Source: Gaeumannomyces sp. JS-464
Taxonomy: Eukaryota > Ascomycota > Sordariomycetes > Magnaporthales > Magnaporthaceae
Reading direction: 5' to 3'
Assembly (NCBI GenBank): GCA_002197995.1
Contig: NGZR01000003.1
Location: forward strand, 2,728,001 to 2,792,000
Length of the DNA: 64,000 bases
The stretch's first letter is position 1; every line of letters starts with the position of its first letter. The notes under the pieces were generated by a model. That model was not told the origin of the DNA and searched no databases. It saw nothing but the letters and a program-made list of their open reading frames with translations. Below, one piece after another: positions 22,750 through 34,864 of the stretch. Both the position numbers and the translations under genes were made by a program.

Positions 22750-24719
22750 TCAAACCTTCGCGGTCGCGACCCGCTTCTCGACGACCTCTCTCATGACCCG
22801 CTGCGTCTTGACTGGATCCAAGCGATCCCTCGCCTCCGACCTCATCATCTGGCCGACAAGAAACATAAGCTTGCGCTGGGGGTACTGCTCCCCAGAAACT
22901 CCTCTAGCACGTGCTCCTCGGCGTCCAGCACAGACTCAGCCAGGCTCACGTACTCATCCTCAGACAGCTCGGCAAACCAGAGGCCTTTCTCCTCGATATA
23001 CCGTTCGATGCCGCCGCCGTCGAGGGCGTCGTCCAGGTAGTGCTGCGGGACGGCACCGTTGAAGACGGCGAAGAGCACGTCCTTGGCCGTGCCCTGTCGG
23101 ATCCTCCCCGAATGCAGGAAGAAGAGGATGTCGGCCAGGTCAACGGGGCGGATGAAGGCGTCACCCTCGGGCGTCACCTCGAGCCCGCGCGGTTCCAACC
23201 CAGCTGCGGCGCGGTCGCGCACGTTGTTCTCAGAGGTAAGGCTGCCGAGCACGTGGAGGATCCAGTTTGCTGCGAGTATGCGCGGCTGGAAGTCGACGAC
23301 CGCGCCCTCGGCCGAAGTGGCGGCCGCCGTGCCCGAAGCCTCGGCGATACGTGCCTCCAGCGCGTCTACGACCCTGTAGTAAAACTCGAGCCTTCCGCCA
23401 TCGTCGAGAAGCATGAGCGCATGGGCGTCCGTCTCGGATAGGCCGTACGAGGCCACTAGGCCGTCCATCTCCTCGTCTGGCATGACTCCTAGAGTGTCTC
23501 GAAGGTGCGCCACCACGTCGTCGCCGACCACGACGGGGCCCAGGTCCGGGTCCGGCATGTACCTGTAGTCGACCTCGCCCTCCTTGCCGCGCAGCCGGCG
23601 CGTCTCGGTGCTGCCGAGCGACCAGCCCCTCGTCTCGCCGGCGACGGAGCCGCCGGCCTCGAGGACGGCGATCTGGCGGTCCCGCTCGGCGATGACGGCG
23701 TCTTCGACGGCCCTGAAGCTGAACAGGTTCTTGATCTCTGTGCGCCGGCCGAGCGCGGCCTCGCCGGCGCGGCGCACCGACACGTTGACGTCGGCGCGCA
23801 GGCCGCCCTGCTCCATGGCGGCGACGCAGGCGCCCGAGGCGGACAGGAGCATCTGCACCTTGCGCACAAAGGCGGCCGCCGTGGCAGGGTGGTGCATGTC
23901 AGGCTCCGAGATGATCTCGACGAGCGGCGCGCCGCACCGGTTGAAGTCGAGCCAGTGCACGCCGTCGGGCCGCGCCAGCGTCTTAGCCGTGTCCTGCTCC
24001 ATCTGCACCTGCTTGATGCGCACGCGCAGCGCAGCGCCGCCCTCGGGTATATCCTGCGGCGCGATGCCGTCGCGCGCACGCAGCTCCAGGTGCCCGTTGA
24101 CGGCGAGGGGCTCGTAGTACTGGGTGATCTGGTAGCCCGAGGGCTGATCCCAGTGGAAGTAGTGCTTGCGGTCGAAGCGGCTGACGCGGCGGACGTCGCA
24201 GTTGAGGGCGAGGGCGGCGCGGATGGCGGGCACCAGCGTCCCGGGCTGGAAGACGGGCTGGGTGCCCGGGATGGCGAGGTCGAAGGGCGCGACGAGGGTG
24301 TTTGCCAGCGGGGCACTGCCGGCGGGGGAGATGGGTGCGGGGGAGAAGAGCTTGCGGCTTGTGTTGAGCTGCGCGTGGATCTCGATGCCCACCGTGAGCT
24401 CCCAGCCCGGGACTGTCTGGCGGTCCGCGTTGGTCTTCTTCTTCTTGCCCTTGTTCAGCGCTTTGGCGGCCTTGGCTTGCTCCTTGAGCATTTTGCGGAG
24501 TGGGACCGCGGGGGTGCTCGGGGCCGGTGGTTGCGTCGGGGCCTCAGTGCCAGCCGAGGCATGCAGTCGGCGTGTCTGCGTCGGTACCGCATGCCGCAGA
24601 GCAGCCGGGACTGGTCTTCTGGCGCCTTGGCTCTGGAGTCTCAAGCAGCCTCGGCTGGCAAGGCGGCCAGCGAGAAGGTAGCTCGCGAGCTCGGCTGTGG
24701 GTGTGCGAGCCATCGTCAT
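22750..24719 (-). CDS. gatB: Glutamyl-tRNA(Gln) amidotransferase subunit B, mitochondrial (GatB/PET112)
   Basis: Subunit B of the mitochondrial GatFAB/GatCAB complex, which converts Glu-tRNA(Gln) to Gln-tRNA(Gln). An arginine-rich presequence (about residues 1-60) is followed by VGIEIHAQL, the GatB signature LDFNRCGAPLVEI (about residues 257-269), YRYMPDPDLGPV and the C-terminal YqeY-like helical domain. Beyond LEEFLG the annotated frame runs into an artefactual end (stop at 22845). Adding one C to the plus-strand CCCC at 22890-22893 gives GEQYPQRKLMFLVGQMMRSE and a normal terminus at 22750, as expected for GatB. The start at 24719 (MTMARTP) is chosen; an upstream in-frame ATG exists at 24767. 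Apart from this break the gene looks intact and is presumably essential for respiration. Confidence 0.93.
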
Positions 24720-25676
24720 TGGAGGCGAGCTTCCTTTCGCGGGTCGTCTTGTGGCGGGGAGGATCAATTGGGAAATAAATACCCCAGCGTTATAGCTGGA
24801 GCTCTAGGCCAGTTCAGGGCGCAACATCAAAGGCTGTCGAGGCTCAATTGTCGGCTGTTCTGGGCCACCAATTCGGGTAGCAAAATCTCGTGATGGAGCT
24901 TTGGTAGCTTCCAATCACTGAGGTCGCCAATTGGAAGTGATCCGTGCATTACACAGTCCGAACTGCTGTCAACACTGTTCCAGCAAAGTTGGGTCAGGGG
25001 CACGCCCTCGGACGACCAGGTCGACCTACTGACCAACTCTTCAATATCATATGATGGATAGATGCTGGGACGATCGAATATCCTTGCTTTAAAAAGTGTA
25101 TTTGTCCAGGATGCGGCACAGATCTTTGAGCTCCAAAGCCCGTTAGAGGGGAGTTTCGACAGATGGGCCTGGTCAGGCTTGGGCATGTCAAAGTGATGCG
25201 GAGGTGAGTTGGCACGAGGCTGGTCTGTTACTTAAAGAGATATGCACAAGAATACGCCCGATCCATATCCATAACGTTGGGGATAGCCAGTGAAATATCC
25301 GGTATAGGTAGTCAGGCAGGCGGGAAAATGTCAACCAAATGGTCATATACGTCCACACCGTGATGTGTTCATATCATCTGACAAGGAGCAGCATAACCGA
25401 TACCTCCTCACTGTCATTATGGATGGTCATTACCGGACGTCTTTTCTGCTTACAGCGCCCAGGATGGAAATTAAAAGCCAAAACCATATCGAAGTGAGTA
25501 GAATAAGGAAGACTAAGGCAGATAATGGGCAAAGACAACGCTAATCCAGCTATGCATCTAACAATGCACCAGGCTCGCTTGCTCGGGCGAAAAAAAAGGG
25601 AAACAAACATAGGGTAATAGGGTAGGCTTGGGAGCCAAGCCTCCCACAACAAGGCGAAGCACCCGTATGCCGACAT
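24720..25676. other. Intergenic
   Basis: Between the gatB start and the P450 3' end (both minus). AT-richer than the coding DNA; short frames only. Probably gatB promoter and P450 terminator. Confidence 0.5.
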
Positions 25677-27688
25677 TCAGACCGGGTTTTTGCGGCGTGT
25701 GATCTTAACGTTCAGGTCTGACTGGATGAAGAAGGCAGCGTTGAACGATTTCCAAGGGTTCGTGGGGTCAACTATATCCAAATCGAAACGTCGGAAAAGC
25801 TGTGAAGATGTCGGACAGGCATTGGATGCATTAGCTAGTTACCCCTAGTATTCACTCTTCCACCCGCTGGCATCACGCAAACGCTCACCTCCACATATGT
25901 CTTGTTCAGCTCGATGAGGGCGATGTTCTTGCCCAAGCATTCGTAGCGGCTGCTGGTCTTGAAGTCCATCATCACGGTCTGGTCCATGAGCCGCCACCGC
26001 TCCGGGCTGGCCTCGACCCAGCGGTCGGGGCGGAACATGTCGGCGTCCTCTCCGAAAATGGCCCTGTCGTGCATGATAGGCCATGGCGCCCACGCCACGT
26101 TAGTCCCGGCGGGGATGCGCACGCCCGCCACGACCTCGTCCGTGTCCGACACCTTGGGCAGCAGGCCCGTCGCGGGCGGGAACATGCGGATGCCCTCGCA
26201 GATCACGGCCTGCAGGTACGGCAACGCGCGGGCCTCGGCGTCGGTGATGGGCGACGAGATGCGGCCCCCGCGCGCCGCGTCGTCGATCTCGGCCTGCAGG
26301 CGCCCGTAGACGGCCGGCGAGGCCATGATGAGCAGCAAGGTCGAGCGGATGGCGGTGGCGCTCGTGTCGGAGCCGGCGACGATCTGCGTCACCGTCTCGC
26401 CCTCGCAGTCCCCGCGGCTGAGGCCGTGCGCGACGAACGAGCCCAGCATATCGCGGCGCTTCTCGGCCTCGTCACCGAACCGGCGCGCCACCGCCTTGTG
26501 CGCCAGGCCCATGACATCGCCGATGCCGGCCATGGCTCGCCGAAGGCGAGGGACGAGATGATGTCGAGGGTCAGGTACTGCACCTTGCGAGCGATGTCGA
26601 CCGGCCGGTAGACGGCCGGCTCCCCATCATCGCCTGTGCCGCTGGAGTCCGATTAGAGATACTTGGACTCGAGCAAGGCGACAAACGAAGCGATTTGCTC
26701 GTCGATGAGTTGGTGCACATTGTCGACGTCCTTCCCGCTATAGCCGGGAGTCAGCTTGGAGCGGAGGGCGGTATGGAGCTGGTCGTCGACAGTGGTGAAG
26801 TTGCTATCGCGCCGCGGGTCTACGCGCAAACCCCGGTACCAGACTCCGCGTCTCCATAGGACCTAACGGCCCAGATCTTGCGAATTTCCTCGGGGTCGGC
26901 GCAGACAACCCAATTTGGCGCCACCCGGACAACCTTGCCTGCTCGGAGGGGATTCGTAGGGTCTGTCAGCATGTTCTAGGCGAATATGCAGGGCTTGCCG
27001 AAGGGCAGACCGGGTATGATCCGGTGGAGCTGCTGGTTACACAGCATGCTCATCAAGGAGGGGTAGACGAAGGGGGTTGGTTCGGCCGGAATTAGACAGC
27101 TGGGGAACGTCCAGCCTGGTCTGCCACAGCGACGGCCGTTCTGGCATATTTCTTGCCCTGCAGTTCCTCTTGTCTGCAGCCGGTGTGAATTGTTCTCATC
27201 TCTTCTTATGACCCTGGCACAGCGGTTCCTTACTTCCCCGGCCGGCAATATAGCAGCCCGCGTCCATGGCTGGATATCCATTGCCTACTATGGGGGGAAC
27301 ACACCCTGCGATCTGTCGAAAGGCGGCTTGGAGGAGGGGCGCGGAGGAGCATTGGTGGAATTGATCGTAGAAAATGATGCCGATATCAGGAGACGCAGCT
27401 GAGAGGAGGGACCAAGGAGAAAGCAGCATGTCGCCCCCACGTACCATACTTCCGACAAGCCTCGTCTAGGTCGAGGTTCATGCGGCCACCGTACTGGCTA
27501 CGGATGAGCCAGAAATCTGTCCATGAGGCCAGCCAGGGCCCGCGAATGTGCCGCAGTCGAAGGTAGTCCCGGACACGGATGATGATGGCGAGTAAGGCGA
27601 GAGCGCTGAGGACCCAGGTCCCGCCAGCTGCGACCGTCGCCCATCCGGCAGCACCTGCCGCACCTGGGACACCCCAGGGATCTGTCAT
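25677..27688 (-). pseudogene. Cytochrome P450 (pisatin-demethylase-like), decayed
   Basis: Exon 1 (27688-27446) has a membrane anchor (VLSALALLAIIIRVRDYL) and HIRGPW. After an unusually long intron (26939-27445, 507 nt) come KVVRVAPNWVVCADPEE and WYRGLRVDPRRDS. Further on are helix-I AGSDTSA, ExxR (EGIR), FRPDRW and the heme loop SSRYECLG with its Cys ligand. A last intron, 25800-25888, leads to LFRRFDLDIVDPTNPW and a normal end. Damage: a one-base shift near 26840, an in-frame TAA at 26653-26655, and loss of roughly 50 residues after FGEPW near 26530, where the F/G region should be. Catalytic motifs persist but the fold cannot be complete. Next to the LaeA-like gene, it may be a relic of a metabolite cluster (inference). 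Confidence 0.8.
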
Positions 27689-30380
27689 TTGCTTCGCGGG
27701 TCTGCCGTGATACCAGATGCTGAGACCCTACCCTCTCCGCCGTGATTGCTGGTGTATCTTCTGCTATCCTCTCGCTCTCCAGGGTTGCCTATCTCGGTTC
27801 GACCCTTCCGAGAGGCGGAAACTGTAAGCTTGCTTTGGTGACTTCCAGGGAGTAGATGGCTCCGTGCTTCTTCAAGGTATGCAGGGTCTCGCGGTTGCTC
27901 ATAAAGTCCACGAATATCTCGCTAGGTCCAAGCGACGAGGCCGTTGTTTGAGGCCGGCGCACCATGGACGGACGAAGACCGCTCACCCGTTGCGCCGTTG
28001 TTTTCAATCTGTGGTGGTCAAGATTTGAGGAGACAAAGTGGGCAAAGGAACAGAGAGTTCAAGAAGAACCGCCAAATAATGCAAACTCAGCTTTAAGGTT
28101 GCAGGGGATGACTTGATTGCAAACAACAACATCAGACAAAAACCCGAGAGCTTACGGTAGCAGCGCGGGAACTCCCTCGCTGGCAATCTGGGGAGTCTGG
28201 GGAGCCGGGCGACCCTGATATGCTTCAATATGCCCCGTTATAGGTGAAGCTGGCCTTGGCGAGCCCTAGGTGGACAGAACTGGTAAGAGCATTTAAGAGA
28301 TCTTCGGTGGCTCTTTTGTGCCATCACTCTGTGACGAGGAGAAAACGGTGCCGCAGGACGAGGCCAGCATGACAGGGCGAGACTGCGGGCCAAACAGAGG
28401 GCATCGCGCCCGCCGCTACTGTCGGGGCTAATGCCGTCGATAGCCCGAGAGATATTATCCGCCCGGGATGCCATATCCCACGAATGGTCAGTAAGCATCA
28501 GCAAGTTTCTTCCCTGATGTCCTCTGGTGTTCCGGATGGCCGCAAGGGTCGGCTGCTAGGGGTAGCTCTGAAAAGCGACATGGAAGACTAGATGGCAGGC
28601 CTTGGCGCCGACCTTGCGTCCACACATCGGCTTGGTCGACGCTATGATTGGCGGCCGAGCTGGGTTCCCCGATGGGGCGCATGGCTAGTGGGAAAAGCAT
28701 GGTCGGGGGGTTCGAAACAGGCTAGGGAATACGCAGGTGCTGCAGACGACAAGTGTGGTAGCATTCATGGGTGACTACATGGCGCCTAGAGCTTGAATGC
28801 TAGCACAAGAGTGGCTGCGTGGTCTGAAGTTGTTTAGTAGACGAGCTTTATGGAAACATATAATATTTGCATCTCTGCGCCTGATTGATTGTTCTCGATA
28901 TATCCTATCCCGGCGTGCTCGCCAAGGTCAGGCCTCCACCATCTATAATCTCCAGGACATCCTAATATTGCGGTGTTGAACGGACTCGGCGACGAAAGTG
29001 GGAACATCGATTGTGTGATGGGGAAAATCAGAGGAGGGTGAAGTGCAGGAGCGTCGCTGGCGATGTCAATGTCGCCTCCACGGCGAAACCACACGACTGG
29101 TCTGCTGGAGCACAGCACACCAGAGTGACGTGTGAACAATAAATGATGTGACCAGTAGAAATCCAGCGCCTGTAGCCACTATCCCCGCAGCCTGCAGCAC
29201 CCCAAGCTCAGCGCGGAAGTCATGCCATGGATGTGGCGCGACTTGCCCTCCCGTCTCATAAATCCCCCGTCAAATCCACATGGGCTTCTGCGGTTCCTTC
29301 CTGCAGGGCCGCTAATACCCTCGCATGCTATGATTGTTCCACGGAAGGCATTGATTCAATTCGCGGCAGTCTTGTGCCACCATTGGTGTGACCACGCCAC
29401 GCTCAGCCGCTGTGCGCAGAGCCAGTGAGCTTTCCCACTCTTCTTATCCCTTTGCTTTTTTCTTCTTCTTGCTTTTTTCCCTTCTTGCATGGCAGCGGGG
29501 CATCACCAAACATGTTCCCTTTGGAGTGGCGGTCAGCAAGGTCGAGGCCTACGGTACAGGGTGCTAGACGGCTACGGGCACTCCCAACTTACGATGGCCC
29601 CAGCCGCCATGAAATCGTCCCGCCTGTTCATGCCTTGTCCAGTTAGCCTGCTGTAAGTCACCGCCCGGGGGACTGATGTAGCCTATGTTCTGCCGCCCGG
29701 CCTCTTTGCGTGCTGCGACGTGTGTTTCCTCCGCATGCATCCATCCTTTGCCACGCATTTTCGCCAATAGTGAACCGTTTGCAAGAACAACTGGGATGGC
29801 CTCCAGCCGGATATAAGCAGACGGACAGATGAAGTCCCCACACCGAACCCCGCGTTTGCCGGCCGGTGCAGGCGCATTTCAATGGATAGGTAGTTACCTC
29901 TGTGAGAAAGCATACAGCTTGTTTCCAGCCTCAGCTTTCTTGCATGGACCAGAAGCGGGAGGGAGCCGTTTGGTGTATCTAGCTGGGCGCTGTTTACCTA
30001 ATCTGTAAGGGAGGGGAGAATTTCAGGTGGTCCAATTTAGAGCGACGACGGCTGGGGCCCAGACTTTCTCTTCGGTCCAAGCTCCGTGCGATTTGTGCCT
30101 ATCAGGTGAGTGCGTTCTCCTAGATTTTGCTATTTTATTTCCGGGGTTCTCTCCTGCTCCTTCTTTTCCACTCTTCCTCCCGCTGCTCTCTACCAACCAT
30201 ATCTTAGTCCCAGACACTTCGTCCCTTTTCGTGCCGTCTGGACAGCCCCGTCCAGTGCTAAGACGTGCCCCGATTCGGCATCTGAGCTGGGCTGCCTTAG
30301 GTCGCCAGGACGCGCCGATCACCACCCGATCTGTTGACTCGAGGATTGAAGCAAACCACCTCGGCACACCTTCTGTGACA
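27689..30380. other. Long intergenic region, possible gene fragment at 27789-27950
   Basis: About 2.7 kb between the P450 and the methyltransferase. On the minus strand at 27789-27950 a segment reading IFVDFMSNRETLHTLKKHG has protein-like composition and could be the end of a lost gene; I cannot name it. The rest shows only short overlapping frames. Pyrimidine-rich stretches at 29450-29480 and 30140-30180. Confidence 0.4.
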
Positions 30381-32621
30381 ATGGCTGATGAACCCCCGCC
30401 AGAAACTCCGGCCGCGGAGCCCGATGTTGTAAGCACACTGAACGCATGCGCTATTCATCGGCGTCCTTTCGACTGTGGATGACGCTCCCACCCATCTTCG
30501 AACTCGGACGCAGTAGTGCGCAAGGGCTGCCAGCGACCTGCTACCCCTGACCCCACCCAGAGCTGACCTCTACCAACTTAACACGATGGCAGGTGCCTGA
30601 TGTGCAAGACAGCGGCGGCGACGACGGCGACTCCGCCCTTGGAGTGGTACGAAGACTCCCCCTCCCCTGCTCCATCCCACTTCCGTTGAGGCTCAAGCTG
30701 GGGCAGTGCGCCGGCCCGCTATCGAGGCGAGCCGTCGGCCCCAGTCAGCAGTGGAGTTTGGGCCACCACAGAGAGCTTGATCCAACTGCGCCCTGCACCT
30801 CGCCGAGTCAGGGCGTGCGTGAACGTGGATTTGACGAATCCAGACTGATCGATATCCATTGGCGTCGATGGAAAGTCCCTGCGAGAGTCACTGGCTTCCC
30901 TTCGGTCGAGCATCCTCGCCTACCAGCAAGAAAATGGCAGGACTTACCACGCCATGAGTGCCGGGAGTATGATCGCCATTGTCATCCTTGCATCTTTTTT
31001 TGCTTAATGTTTCCTTCATGTTGACATCTGTTCGGCCAGAATACTTTCTCCCCAACGACGACGTAAGTCAAACCAACGCTCAGGAAAATTGCACACAGAC
31101 AACCGCGGGGCCCCATAACCCCTAGTCGTCAAATCACCCGCTGATTGACGCATTGTTGCGGCGCATTGGGCTGCCCTGCAACACTTTTAGGAGATTGAAC
31201 GACTTGGTAAGTCCAACAGAATTAGGACTTGTCTGACCACCCTTCTTTTCACGTCCACAGATCTCCAGCATCATGTGATGACCCTCACCATCGAGGGAAG
31301 GTCCTGCCTGTGCCCCAAGAACGAGGGCGCTCACAGCGTTCTTGATCTTGGCACAGGAACAGGCGTCTGGGCGATGGAGTACGGTAAGCCGCGCAAGCCG
31401 TCCTCGCTTTTTTTTTTTTTTTTGCAGTTCGAGGCCGTCACTCATGTTCGATTCCGACAAACTCTGAGTTCATCTTCAACAGCGGATGCCCATCCGGAAG
31501 CCGAGGTATGCGCCTTTTGTGATTATCTGGCCCTGCAGCTTATCCACAGAGGTCAAATTAGAGCCCAGCCGTGGCCCGATCCGATAGAACAACCTCTAAC
31601 AGCCTATTTTCGTTTACAGGTCATTGGCGTTGACCTTAGCCCGGTCCAGCCACTTTTGTAAGTTAGTCGCTGTTGTGTCTGGGCGAAATCCATCCAACCC
31701 GTACTCACCGTCTAATTATTTCCAGTGTGCCACCCAACTGTTCTTTCGAGGTAAGTGTATCGAATGCTCGATAACGGAAGAAAATACGAATTACTGATCC
31801 CAATCTAACTACTGTGTCTGAAAGATCGACGACCTCGAGAAGGAGTGGACATGGACAAAAAAGTTCGATTTTATCTTCAGCCGAATGATGACCGGAAGTT
31901 TCGCCGATAACAGAAGCATCGTCGAAAAGGCTTTCAAGTATGTTTTACGGCAACGCGACGTGAACTTGCTAGATCCTGTGCTAACATGAAAAAAGTCAAC
32001 TAGAGCCCGGTGGCTACTTTGAAGCGCAGGATATGGTGCTCCCACTTGGCTGCGATGATGGGACCCTCAGCGAAGACGCGCACATTTCGCGCTGGCTGAA
32101 AGCCATACTCGAGGGTATGGTGAATTTGGGCAGGCCACTACTATTATCCTCGGAGCGGCAGTGGAAGAACCTCATGGAGGAAGTCGGCTTCGAGGATGTG
32201 AGCCACAATGTCTTCCGCTGGCCCACAAACCGCTGACCCCGCGACCCCTACTACAAGGAGCTGGGGACGTGGTCTCTCGAAAACATGGACGCTGCCCTAG
32301 AGGGCGCCTCGCTCGCCCCTCTAACTCGCGGTCTGGGCTGGACCAAAGAGGAGGTTCTCGTCCTCGTTGCCCAGGTGAGGAAGGACCTCCGGAACACCAG
32401 GATCCATGCTTACTGGCCCATGTAGGTCCTTCGATACCTTCTATAAGTTGCTTTGCGATAAACTTTCTGCTGTGTTTTGCTGACGTTGGTGTCTCTTTCA
32501 ACCAAGACACATCGTATACGGGCGCAAGCCGCTCAACCCCAAGGCGGCCACGGAGGCGCCGTCCCCTGCGCCCGGGCCGCCGTCTCCTACACCTGGACCC
32601 TCGACTGCCGCTGTACCATAG
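30381..32621 (+). CDS. LaeA-like SAM-dependent methyltransferase, in-frame TGA
   Basis: A gene of about ten short exons. Successive pieces rebuild the family order: SSILAYQQENGRTYHAMSAG, KYFLPNDD, the SAM motif I SVLDLGTGTGVWA, ADAHPEAEVIGVDLSPVQP, VPPNCSFEIDDLEKEWTW, FDFIFSRMMTGSF, QLEPGGYFEAQD, then WSLENMDAAL, GLGWTKEEV and IHIVYGRKPL. It belongs to the methyltransferase family around LaeA, many members of which act in or on secondary metabolism. Introns run GTAAGT-like to AG, the first being 30429-30592. A TGA at 32234-32236 stands between WPTNR and PRDPYYKELG, where relatives have Trp; the coding sequence continues beyond it to 32621. So this is a nonsense allele, a base-call error, or a product shortened by about 90 residues. 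Confidence 0.85.
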
Positions 32622-33020
32622 GTTGCAGGAGCTTTGGGACATACCACTAACTTTTTGTGCATCTTCTTGTTACCAGAGACAAGATGCGGTGTATGTCTCA
32701 CTGCATGACTGATGAGTAACATGATTTGGATTTATACCCGAAATAATCGCGTTGTTGCGCAAGCATCGACGGAAAATAATTATACCATGTTTTCCCCTTG
32801 TTCTGGGGTTATTTGGTGCCGTGATTAGGTATGTTTAAGGAAGGCTGTCGAACAGTTACTAATCGGTTTCATAGATCGAGAAGCTCGAGAATTTTGGAAC
32901 GCCCCCAGCAAGACTGACGAGAACGCCGAGGTAGAAACTACGCGCAGGCTTTGCCATGGTTCAGTTGTTGCTTCATCTGAGTGTATGCAGCTATTCTAGA
33001 TATATCTCCAGACCACCAGC
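32622..33020. other. Intergenic, convergent 3' ends
   Basis: AT-rich spacer between the methyltransferase and amidase 3' ends. No gene seen. Confidence 0.5.
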
Positions 33021-34864
33021 TTAGAAGCCTACAATGTCACCGATCTCGGTCTTGGGGATGACCATGGGCGCCACCTTGTCCCGGACTTTGGTCTTTTGCT
33101 CGTACGAGAAAGCGAGCCCGATCAGCTTCTCCTCACTGAACCTTGCACCCATGAACGCCAGGCCGAATCTGCAAGCAACACTGTATTAGCCTCTATGCTC
33201 AGAGGTCACGCAACACAAACAACCATGGGTTGACACCTACGGGATGTTGGGGCCCTTGACGACCAGCCCGATCCTGCCCGGGTTCTTGGTGACGGGGGTG
33301 TCCGGGGGCAGGTAGCCCATGGGCACGGTGACGATGGGGGCGCCGACGATGGCGGCCATGCTGCGGGAGACGTCGGTGGGCAGGACCAGGGCGTCGAGCC
33401 TGTTGCGCTCGATGGCGCCGAGCATGCCGCCTTCGCCGCCAAGGCGCAGGTTCTCGGCCAGCGCGGCGCGCGCGCGCGGGTCCTCGTTGCCGAACCCTTG
33501 CTTGTCGAGCGTGATGTCCCAGGTCTCGGCGTCGCGCGCGGGGAACTCCTCGCGCGCGTCCGCCATGGTGGCGCGCCGCACGTCGGCCAGGCTCTTGACG
33601 CCCGTCGGGTTGACCGTCATCTCGGCCAGGAACTTGGGCAGCGCGGTGAGCATGTCCGCGAAGAGGAGGAGGTTCTCGCTTGTTGAGTTGTTCCATCTGG
33701 GAGATTGGGTGTCAGCTTTTTGCACCGTATAAGTCGAGTTGAGAGCAGCCTAGGAGGTTGAAGGGAAAGGGAAAGGGAATATTCTGCGCTCACTCGTCGG
33801 CCATGGTAAAGTTTGCTTCAATGATGTCGGCACCGGCGCCTCGCATCATCTCAATAGCGGCGCGATAGGCCTTGATGACAGGGTCCGTTTCGGGTATTTT
33901 AAAGAGCGCGAGCGCGTTGGTCGGGACGCCCAGGCGCGCCCCACGCAGCTTCTCCGGGTCATTGGCGGCCGCCTCATAGTTGGGGGTTTTGGCCTCCTCG
34001 AACGGGATTGCGTTGGTGTAGTTGTCGCGCGGGTCGCGGCCAACCATGGGCTGCAGCAGGCGGGCGGCGTCTCGAACCGTCTTGGCGATGGTGCCGATGG
34101 TATCCTGGTGCTCGCTGACCGGGAGGACCAGGTTGCGGGACGTCAGGCCGACGGTGGGCTTGATCCCGACCAGGCTCGAGAACTCGGCCGGCGAAATGAC
34201 GGAGCCGTCCGTCTCGGTGGCCAGCGCGGCCGCGGCCAGGCCCATGGCCGTCGCCACGGCGCCGCCGCTGGAACTCCCGCTGGGGTCCATGTTGGGGTGG
34301 TAGGCGCCCAGGCACTGGCCGCCGTAGGCGCTCCAGCCGTTGCTGCTGCTCTCGTCGCTGCTGCGGAACGTAGCCCATTGACTCATATTGGCCTTGCCGA
34401 GGAGGACGGCGCCCTTTTCGCGCATCTTGGCGACGACAGTCGCGTCGCGGGGGAACTTGGCTCCGAGCAGGAGAAAGGAGCCGCCGGTCGTGTTCATATT
34501 GTCATTGGTCGCCATGCTCATCTTGAGAAGAATGGGGATGCCGTGCATGGGACCGCGCACTTTGCCTTCGGCGCGCTCCTTGTCCAAGGCGGCTGCGATC
34601 TGCAGCGCGTCCGGGTTGATCTCGGTGACGGCGCGGAAATCTTTGTTGACCTCGTTGATGCGTGCAATGTACGCTTTGGTCAGGTCGACACTGGTGAAGA
34701 GGCCCTTCTCCATGCCTTTGGCGAGGTCTTCGATGGTTGCGTCAACGAGCCGCGGGAACGGCTGTTCCTTTGACGGTAGTGGCATTTTGAAGGCCGGCCC
34801 ACGCAAGCTGGACCCATATGAGCGCCGAGAGCAGCGAGAGGAAAAGGAGGCGTACCGATGCCAT
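33021..34864 (-). CDS. Amidase-signature family hydrolase, probably secreted
   Basis: Three exons (introns 33697-33793 and 33169-33240) encode an amidase-signature enzyme. It contains IPILLKMSMAT (catalytic Lys; family norm KDN), DPSGSSSGGAVATAMGL (cis-Ser) and ATETDGSVISPAEFSSLVG (nucleophile Ser), so the Lys-Ser-Ser triad is complete. The C-terminus ends KTKVRDKVAPMVIPKTEI. A clear signal peptide (MASVRLLFLSLLSALIWVQLAWA) starts at 34864 but lies one base out of frame with the body. The shift falls between it and FPRLVDATIEDLAKG, so either an extra base is present near 34800-34820 or translation starts at MPLPSKEQ (34785) without a signal. Known members hydrolyse amides in intermediary metabolism or scavenging; substrate unknown. 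Confidence 0.88.

Noticed and set aside
23505..24893. 462-codon plus-strand frame
   Set aside because: Antisense of gatB; no family similarity and Arg/Val/Asp-rich composition typical of GC-rich shadows.
28690..28730. GGTTCGAAAC, a possible tRNA B box
   Set aside because: The trailing bases do not match GGTTCGANTCC, and no A box or cloverleaf could be seen around it.
32234..32236. Programmed stop-codon readthrough in the methyltransferase
   Set aside because: The next codon is CCC, not the CTA of known fungal readthrough, and the C-terminus is not a peroxisomal signal.
25677..32621. A complete secondary-metabolite cluster
   Set aside because: Only a broken P450 and one methyltransferase are present; no synthase, transporter or cluster regulator was found.
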